A stretch of DNA of 64,000 bases from Vesta saturnalis (Eukaryota; Arthropoda; Insecta; Coleoptera; Lampyridae). The translations under genes were made by a program, and so were the position numbers. Each line of letters starts with the position of its first letter. Position 1 is the first letter of the stretch. The stretch lies in NCBI GenBank assembly GCA_036346205.1, contig JARFJB010002038.1:669501-733500 (forward strand). The letters are read 5' to 3'. The notes below the pieces were generated by a model that saw only the letters and a list, made by a program, of their open reading frames with translations, was not told the origin of the DNA and did no database searches. Shown in pieces: positions 56,789 to 64,000 of the stretch.

Positions 56789-58180
56789 GTGTAAGTCGGT
56801 GTTTTATATAAATTAAGGCAGGCAGCAAATGATTCTAGAAGCCTATATAACCTATTAAAAATCGAGCAGTGCCTTGCAAAGGTATCTTACTCGCACGCGG
56901 GCTCCTTAAGCTGAAAGCTGCTAAAATAAGAGACAGTACAGTGCTCCCTCACTCTAGTATTGGTGTGAATTAGCAGTGTTGGTTTTTGGTTATATTTATA
57001 TTTGTGTAGAGGTTGGCTGGTGAACGGGTACATGATACCGCTTTGGTTATTAATTGTAAAAGGCAATTGCTAAGTGGCTACACACACCCGAGACCAGATA
57101 ACCATTAAACACTTCGAATTTTGTTTTTATTGTTGTATAGATGAATGTGTAACCTGAGAAAGGAGCACTATATTTTTCTAACACACCCAAATTTATATAT
57201 CGGTTACGATGTTTATAACTTACCCTTGTAAGGTTTTTTAAAGTAAGTTTTTTTTTTGTGTCAGTTGTTAGGTAGAATTGTTTGCTTGCGAACTAATTTC
57301 TCTTTACATGCAATTAGTTGTAATTTTTCATATGTACTTTGTGCTTTAGTGGTCACTAAACAATTGTGTACGTGTAAATTCCTTGTCTATTTTCTTTTGT
57401 CCTTGCCTTTACCTTATTATCACCTGTGCAATTTTACTGTTGATGTATTTTATATGTACCGTAATTTGCTTTATTGTTTTATGTGCTTATTTACTTAAAG
57501 ACCGGCATGATTGGTTTTAAAGGGCCTCATGTTTGCTATTATGATTTTTATTTTGATTATTTATGACACAATTGTGTGTGACTACATGGGGTTTTTTTTT
57601 TTATTGTGTTTATGTGCAACTAAACTGCTTTTTATTCATTTTCTCTTAATGTTATATTTTTGTACGTACTTTAACCTGATTTAATGGTGTTTTGTTTTAT
57701 ATTTAACCCTTTCCTTGTTTTTTTTTGTGTTATTTGATTTATTAATGTACTTGTGCAATTACTTATTCATGAATAAAGTGGGCTTTATTGGTGGTTCTTT
57801 CCCACAATAGTATGTTTAACGGGCTGAACCACCATTGTGCAAAGCTCGTTGATTTCAATTTGAGTGGTTTCATTTTTTTTACCTGCCTCACATGATGCAA
57901 CACTAATTTAGATAGCACTACGTACCTAACACTAGATTGCCACTTCGTTTGATCATATTTGAGGTTTGCGAGTAATTAAATATCAGACTTGTAAATAAAT
58001 TCTGTTTTAATTATTGCCAGAAAAGTCAAAGTAAGGCAGGCTATTCATTTGAGTAATGGTAATATTATTGTCAGTCAAGTCAAGATAAATCACTTAGCGA
58101 TTGTTTTGTTCTTGAACTTGCATTATTTCAAATAAGTTCAAATTACACTTTTCAAGATAGAGTACCTGGGGGCCGCTACA
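56334..58180 (+). other. Candidate solo LTR
   Basis: It begins TGTAGGGTTTGTTACGG and ends GGGGGCCGCTACA, a TG...CA pair with inverted termini. Inside are a TATA-like CCTATATAACC at about 56845 and an AATAAA at about 57772, in the order expected for U3-R-U5. The start is shared with a fragment at 28800. No flanking target duplication was found, and no gag/pol adjoins it. The 57200-57860 part is markedly T-rich on the plus strand. Confidence 0.35.
56725..56784. repeat. (AT)30 microsatellite
   Basis: Sixty uninterrupted bases of alternating A and T. It lies inside the candidate LTR. Confidence 0.97.
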
Positions 58181-59277
58181 CAAGTAATAAAGTTTCTATT
58201 CTTTTGATATTTCTGATTTACATGCATTTCTAGTTGCCAGAGGATATACAGTTCTAAAGAAAGATAAACTGAGTATTAAGTTACAGATTTCCGATATCTC
58301 ATAAAAGTCATTTATGCTAAATTCTCTAAAGATGGTGCTAAATTCACAATAAAGTACATGCCTAGTACTCCAGCGATATGTCAGTCAAAGACATTGTACC
58401 TTACTTCATGCCACAGTTAATGTGTTGATAAAGTCTATTAATACACAAGATTTAAAATGGTCAGGTTTGGTACAGAATCTCATGATAAAATTAAAAATAT
58501 TGGTTTTTAAGTTGGATGTTCATTATGTCAGATTGTGTACTAATCTTTCTAAAATACAATTATGGTGATTTTTTTTTTAACATAAATGCATGTCAATTCA
58601 AACTTGAATGAAGAGAAATTGGAAAAATCACTCGAAAAGCTCCCTGATAGTCGATTGATAGACATAACAGAAATATTTTGTGCTAAAAATGCATTTATCC
58701 AATTAAGAAATCATCACTTATGCGTTTACCTCGGAGTAGAATTTAAAAATGTTGGCAAAATAAAATTACCCAAGCCTATCTAAATCCCATATTAAAAAAT
58801 TTTTTTAAACACAGATTGACAAACATTGCACATATATTAATATTTTTAAACAAGCATAATGATAAACCAAAATAAAAAGAAAATTCAAGTGAATTATTAA
58901 ATATTTTCAAATATAAAATAACACAATTCAGTTTTTATATAAAACATGTCTTATTTAATAAGTAATAAAATGACTTAAAACAAAATTTTAAGATGACAAT
59001 GCAAATGTATGAAAATGTTTATTTGGAGTTCTAAAATAATAGAAAATAATTATGTAGTACATTGTGATTGCATTGTAACTATCTCTAATGTAAATGTGGG
59101 TCAATGTAACAAACTTGTTCTTTAAACCTCTCTACTATTTATGTATCACAATTAAAAAAAAATTGAAATAAAAACTGAAATTAGCCATAATTCTGAGTCA
59201 TTATTGCAAGAAGATCAAGATGGGTAATGACATCATAATTGGATAAATTTTTTTTGTTAAAATGAATTTTAACATAC
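58181..59277. other. No gene recognised
   Basis: A 65-codon plus-strand frame at 58586-58783 (MHVNSNLNEEKLEKSLEKLP..., TEIFCAKNAFIQL) has protein-like composition but no domain I recognise. The remainder is AT-rich. Confidence 0.35.
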
Positions 59278-59455
59278 CTATAGCTGCTTCTTTATTAATT
59301 ACGATTCCAGTATGGTCACCACCAGCAATATGTACTTTATCATCATTAGTTTTATTTATTATTTTTCTTTCAATTATTATTGTAGTAGAATTGGCAGTTT
59401 TACACTTTGGGGTCATAACAACTTGTTCCTTCGATGTCTCAGTCATTGTAAAATT
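59278..59455 (-). CDS. Possible first coding exon of an unrecognised gene
   Basis: An acceptor-like TTTTCCAG precedes 59455, ATG follows at 59446 and a GTATGT donor starts at 59277. The 56 codons between read MTETSKEQVVMTPKCKTANS, then TIIIERKIINKTNDDKVHIA and GGDHTGIVINKEAAI. Composition is balanced and both splice signals are good, so it could be the first coding exon of a minus-strand host gene whose rest lies to the left. I do not recognise the protein. Confidence 0.4.
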
Positions 59456-59459
59456 CTGG

Positions 59460-60453
59460 AAAATAAAATTGTCATCAATCCTCATTCAAGTACCTATCAT
59501 AACATACATTTTTATGTTATGGTACCAACTGACACCAAATAATGATTTTTTTGGGATAAACAAAATATAAAACATGCATTTAACTGATAAAGTTAAAAAC
59601 TTTTATTAAATTGTTTTGCAACAATAAAATTTAAACAATCAAGTTTAAAAGTCCATTTAAAAAACAGGCGGATGTACCATTAAAAATTATAATAAATTGA
59701 CTTAATTAGGAAAGGTGTGTACCTTTATACATCTAATATTTATAAACATTCTAACCCTAACATATTTAAATTAATAGATAATCAAAGTGTATAAAAAGCT
59801 TAAATTATTTTATAATCGTAAATAGACAATTGAAGTAACTTACTTTTTATTTGTAACAGTTTTAAAAATAATTAAAGATCATATGAGTCACTGTCAAATG
59901 CTAAAGTTTATAATATCTAACCTCTCACACACTCAAAGACCTTAACAGCATACACGTTACGCTTACGATTAGTTTTAAAAGGACCCTCTCTACTTGCATT
60001 GAATTGAATTGCGAGTTCTCTCCTACTACCGTACGTCTGACTCCGATTGGATGTATTTCTATTGCAGTTGCATCCATGAATGCGTTTACCTTAAACTATA
60101 TTTATTATTCATTTTTTGTTCCTTCAGTACTCGGGATTTTAATTATACTCTTTTTACGCCTGTTTTAAAAAAATAAACAATCATTATCAGCTGATTGTGC
60201 TACAGCTATTCATATAAATGCTACAGCTTTGTATTCACAGGGTGAACAATTATTTCATGGTATTTGACCTACGGTCAGTATTTCTCCCTTGTCTAGTAAT
60301 CAGTAAGCATGTAGGTATTTTCTGAAATACACTATCTATAATTTGCTCTAAATTCCTTATTGACAAAAATCATGTTTTAAAGTTTTACAAACAATTTCCA
60401 GAAATGTTAAAAAAAAGCCAAAATTTTACATAAAATAAATTACATTAAGCAGG
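59460..60453. other. AT-rich stretch, no gene seen
   Basis: This may contain the 5' non-coding exon and promoter for the minus-strand exon ending at 59455. No repeats with identifiable ends. Confidence 0.4.
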
Positions 60454-60455
60454 TA

Positions 60456-62284
60456 CAGGGTGTCCCAACGATAGAGTAACGTAAGTTTATGCTTAACTAG
60501 AATTATTTGTGTAAATATTGTATGGACCATGGGGTAGAGGTAAGAGTGCATTTTTTAAAATATTGGAAGTTATACAGGGTGTGCCAGAAAAGCAGGACGT
60601 GAAAAGTATGATTTTTTAAATAGAACACCCGTATTTGATTTTAGTTTTAATTCTACGTGTCCATACAAACATATTTTGTCATACAAAATATTGGCTGAAA
60701 GTTTTAGTTCTTGAGATATTCGCGTTTAAAGATTATTATGGTCATTTTCGTGGGGTTGATGAATGGGCAATTGTTCCGTTATTTCACAATAAAAAATTGA
60801 TATTTCGTGTGAAAAATGAGTGATATTATACTAACGTTTAGACCGAGTAGTATTTCTAATTTTCTCAACAGGGTGTTTGTTATAACCATTCAAATTTGAA
60901 AATTCTCAAATTAAAAAAATCAGTTTTTTAATTGCACACCTATATATTTTTATTTCATTTTATTCGGGATTAAAAATCTATCATTTTGTCAAATATATCC
61001 TATATCTATCTTTGATAGTTTTCGAGTAATTTCGATTTTTCACACTAGCTACTTTATTTTCGATAACATTGCATTGCATGGATCTTGGTAGCCATGGAAA
61101 ATAATAATTGCGTTAGTAAGATACAAAGGTTTCCTACTTGTCAAAATAAACACATATTAAATTTGTCGTTTTCGCATTTAACTTGTTATCAATTCTTGTA
61201 TCAAATTATGGATTATTCGACAAATGAATTAATTGATATGATATACGTGTTGGGCGAGGCTGAAAAAAACCCTTTATTGGCACAACGAATCTACAAAATG
61301 AAATATCCTGAACGTCGAATACCTACTACTGTTGGCTTGGAAAATTTGATGGATAGATTTGATTCTAGCGGTAGTGTTAAATACTTCAAACGTAAAGTTG
61401 TTAATAAAAGGGCAGCTAATGAAGAAAAAGAACTTGAAATATTATTAAATATTCAAGAAAATCCCCAAGTGAGTTCAATCTAGAACATTAGCTCAATATG
61501 TGTATTCAGCAAGAAGGCCGTCTATTTGAGCATTTACTAAGACGCAATGTTGAATAATTATTGAATTACTGTTTCTCATTAATAAAAACTGTTAATATTC
61601 TCGCTTAGGTGGTTTGTTTTATTTCGTCGCAATTGTTTTCCATGGCTACCACGATTCACAATAATGTTATAGTATCGTATGTAACGTAGCTAGTGAGAAA
61701 ATCGAAATTCTCGAAAACTATCAAAGATAGATATAGGATATATTTGACAAAAATGATAGATTTTTAATCCCGAATAAAATGAAATAAAAATATATAGGTG
61801 TGCAATTAAAAAACTGATTTTTTTAATTTGAGAATTTTCAAATTTGAATGGTTATAACAAACACCCTGTTGAGAAAATGAGAAATACTACTCGGTCTAAA
61901 CGTTAGTATAATATCACTCATTTTCACACGAAATATCAATTTTTTATTGTGAAATAACGGAACAATTGCCCATTCATCAACCCCACGAAAATGACCATAA
62001 TAATCTTTAAACGCGAATATCTCAAGAACTAAAACTTTCAGCCAATATTTTGTATGACAAAATATGTTTGTATGGACACGTAGAATTAAAACTAAAATCA
62101 AATACGGGTGTTCTATTTAAAAAATCATACTTTTCACGTCCTGCTTTTCTGGCACACCCTGTATAACTTCTAATATTTTAAAAAAATGCACACTTCTTAC
62201 CTCTACCCCATGGTCCATACAATATTTACACAAATAATTCTAGTTAAGCATAAACTTACTTTACTCTATCGTTGGGACACCCTG
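60456..62284. mobile_element. TA-flanked element with arms of about 650 bp
   Basis: The left end is CAGGGTGTCCCAACGATAGA after TA (60454-60455); the right end is the reverse complement before TA (62285-62286). Arms 60456 to about 61115 and about 61626-62284 are nearly identical mirror images, so two reading frames (60635-60823 plus and 62101-61838 minus) encode the same peptide. Each arm also has an internal ACAGGGTGTGCCAGAAAAGC word. The loop holds the N-terminal part of a transposase gene. Confidence 0.93.
61208..61483 (+). CDS. N-terminal HTH part of a DDE_3-type transposase, truncated
   Basis: From ATG 61208 the protein reads MDYSTNELIDMIYVLGEAEK, then NPLLAQRIYKMKYPERRIPT, LENLMDRFDSSGSVKYF and KELEILLNIQENPQVSS. 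This is the start of the insect IS630/Tc1-related transposases that later carry the NVWCGI and PLDFFLWG boxes: a first helix-turn-helix (xNxExxDMxxxYGxAxGNxxxAxxxYxxxYPxRxxP) and the beginning of the second domain. The frame ends in a stop at 61481-61483 and no catalytic domain follows, so the element is an internal deletion derivative that keeps only the DNA-binding half. Confidence 0.7.
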   Translation: MDYSTNELIDMIYVLGEAEKNPLLAQRIYKMKYPERRIPTTVGLENLMDRFDSSGSVKYFKRKVVNKRAANEEKELEILLNIQENPQVSSI

Positions 62285-62339
62285 TACATGGTAATAAAAA
62301 TACATAATCATTTTAAAATCAAAACATTTTCTTCCGAGC

Positions 62340-63600
62340 TTTAATAGCAGCAAATTGATCAATGACAGTTTCTAGACTCACCCTGCTTGTTACCTGCTTT
62401 TATCTTAAGTAAACGTAGCATATTTAATCGATCTTGACCCATTCTGTAGATGCCACAGTTACAGGTATTGCTAAGAATAAGATCAATAAGGTGAGCACAT
62501 CGACAAAAGCAGAACTAATAGTATTATAGTAGTAGTGAATCATTGGTAGATCTGCCATTGTTTAATAGTGTTGATTTTCTTTAGCTCATTATAAAATGTT
62601 TTAAAATACCTGAAAAATATACTTGTTCAAGCTCATCTGCCGTTTGACCTATTTCATTGTCTAACACACTGATTCAGTTTTGGGGCATAAAAAATGAAAA
62701 TAAATCTGCAATGGAATATAAAACCTTCAAATCGACGGCTTATTTGAGAAATTGTAATGTTAACCATTAAAAAAAAACAATTTATTATGTAGTAGGTTTT
62801 CTCATTTAAAAACGACGATCTTGATCTATCTATTGCATCAAAATATCTTTTAGTAATTTTTAACCTCTTATTCGTGAATTCTTGAACAGCCCAATCTTTT
62901 GCTACAGAACTACTTCATTTTTCAAGGTGTCAAAATTGTCCCATGTTTTTTTATATCTTTGAAAGGTTGTTTTAAAATTTCAGATGCTTTTAGAATACCA
63001 ACAGTCCTTTTTTTTGGAGTACTATGGAAACCAAATTTATATAATTTTAGTTTCCGGGACTTTATCAGATTTTTGCTTTTGAGAATTATTTTACATAGGG
63101 CTTTAATATACCTTTATATTTTTTTAAGCTAGCAGTGAAATCAATCCAGTCCAGTGAGTTGGGTCTAGTTTTTTAACGTTATCACGGATTCGTCTGTAAA
63201 TCAACTTAGTAAATCCTATTCATTGATACTGTTACCAAAAAAATTATAAATATCTTGTAAATCCGCAAAATAAATTGCTATGTGGGTTACCCCATTTACA
63301 ACGTCATTTATAACACGATTTAAATTATGTGTCGCGCAGTGAACATCCAACGCTTTAGGATCGACCCTTTTTATTCTGACTTGTACCCCTGTACATGCTC
63401 CACTCATATTACTAGATCCATCATAACCCTGGCCTCTGGATTTCGCGGAAAATAAACCCAAAAATGTTTCCTCGATGCTAATTTTGGTAAGTATACCAGA
63501 ATCATCATTTGCAATTGTGAAACAGCAGTATATAATACTCAGTTGGTCTATTGTACTATTACCATGCGTTGTATCCACTATAATTAAAATAATACTATGA
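62340..63600 (-). pseudogene. hAT transposase relic (DUF4371/ZMYM1-like)
   Basis: The best block (63578-63216) reads MDTTHGNSTIDQLSIIYCCF, SIEETFLGLF, CRGQGYDGSSNMSG (here SRGQGYDGSSNMSG), VQVRIKRVDPKALDVHCATH, NLNRVINDVVNG and IYNFFGNSINE. Further left a degraded LDPTHWTGL (usual LCPTRWSSR), WDNFDTLKNEVV and a C-terminal LAIPVTVAS with a damaged AERSFS box appear in the expected order. This is the class of transposases related to ZMYM1/DUF4371. The N-terminal zinc finger lies beyond or is lost; left of 63216 the frame is broken repeatedly. Confidence 0.75.
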
Positions 63601-63671
63601 AGAAAGAAACTTTTTTAAAAAGCGCGCTTTTATTTACGTGTAAAAGAGAATAATTTTTTCTTTGTACCAAA

Positions 63672-63787
63672 ATGTGATCAAAAATCTTCACGAACATATT
63701 CTCATATTATAAACATATGACGGAGAGAAATGAATTATGATGAGCGCCCCACGCTTTTATTTTCGGTCGTAAAGATTTTTGATTACA
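63672..63787. repeat. Short inverted repeat
   Basis: GTGATCAAAAATCTTCACGA and TCGTAAAGATTTTTGATTAC (about 63763) face each other across about 70 bp containing GAGCGCCCCACGC. No coding content. Confidence 0.5.
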
Positions 63788-63789
63788 CA

Positions 63790-64000
63790 AACAAAATACA
63801 CGTACACACAAAATTAAAAAACACCAAACGCCTCTCAATAGCTAAGCTATCATCATCAGCGGTCGATGGGAGGAACTAAAGAAAGTTTCTGATAGATATA
63901 CCAGCGAGTAACACTTCGTTACTTATCTGGTGAAAGTGAAAGTTATGTAAGTTTATTGAGTTCTGAGTAGCCTAAAGGTCCTTGATCGTCATTATTCATT
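63790..64000. other. No gene recognised
   Basis: The final 200 bases hold no ORF or repeat I can support. Confidence 0.4.

Noticed and set aside
60635..62101. Two ORFs of 62 and 87 codons with the same N-terminus on opposite strands
   Set aside because: They are the two arms of one long inverted repeat; no domain and no coding evidence.

Overview
This window looks like intergenic and intronic sequence from a large, AT-rich, transposon-packed arthropod genome, most likely an insect. The evidence is the mix of element families (piggyBac, Harbinger, hAT, mariner/Tc1, Transib-like, ISL2EU-like, Crypton-like, Penelope, copia, two non-LTR retrotransposon families), GT-AG introns, AATAAA signals and animal-type SHQ1. 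Nothing bacterial or phage-like was seen. Only one complete host protein gene is clear: SHQ1 (10212-11507, +). A second host gene is represented by two exons on the minus strand directly beside it (11567-12004). Single or paired exons of unrecognised genes may lie at 27.4-27.9 kb and 59.28-59.46 kb. One well-folded tRNA-like gene lies at 42563-42636.

Layout. 1-5.2 kb: a minus-strand copia relic, split by a piggyBac inserted at TTAA (1787-1790) and by a long-inverted-repeat element (3.2-3.95 kb). 5.2-9.45 kb: a Harbinger relic split in its transposase gene by a complete 3.25-kb hAT with an 8-bp target duplication. 10.2-12.0 kb: the host genes. 13.7-18.8 kb: a mariner, a degenerate tandem repeat, a minus-strand LINE with an internal tandem duplication of its reverse-transcriptase domain, and a second mariner tail. 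19.0-25.1 kb: a two-gene ISL2EU-like element with about 360-bp terminal inverted repeats, a plus-strand SWIM/YqaJ nuclease gene and a convergent THAP-DDE transposase gene, invaded by a MITE and Penelope debris.

25.5-33 kb: a foldback element (a sister copy lies at 47.9-49.1 kb), possible host exons, a truncated piggyBac, a Tc1-like relic, a mariner relic and a LINE tail. 33-37.4 kb: long featureless AT-rich sequence. 37.4-42 kb: a DDE_3 (IS630/Tc1-type) transposase relic split by a nearly intact Transib/RAG1-like transposase gene with a 5' intron. 42.0-46.4 kb: a 4.4-kb unit with about 400-bp inverted repeats and a candidate 7-bp target duplication, holding a Crypton-like tyrosine recombinase, a tRNA gene and a nested MITE. 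46.8-55.9 kb: piggyBac relics and a LINE interrupted by a 2.47-kb TA-flanked transposon. 56-64 kb: an (AT)30 microsatellite, a possible solo LTR, a possible host exon, a 1.8-kb element with about 650-bp inverted arms, and a hAT (ZMYM1-like) relic.

The genes do not form a pathway; the region is a record of nested insertions. The points most worth following up are the Crypton-plus-tRNA unit enclosed by long inverted repeats, the RAG1-like gene, the YqaJ/transposase element, and the set of TA-flanked CAGGGT-ended elements with arms of roughly 400-660 bp.
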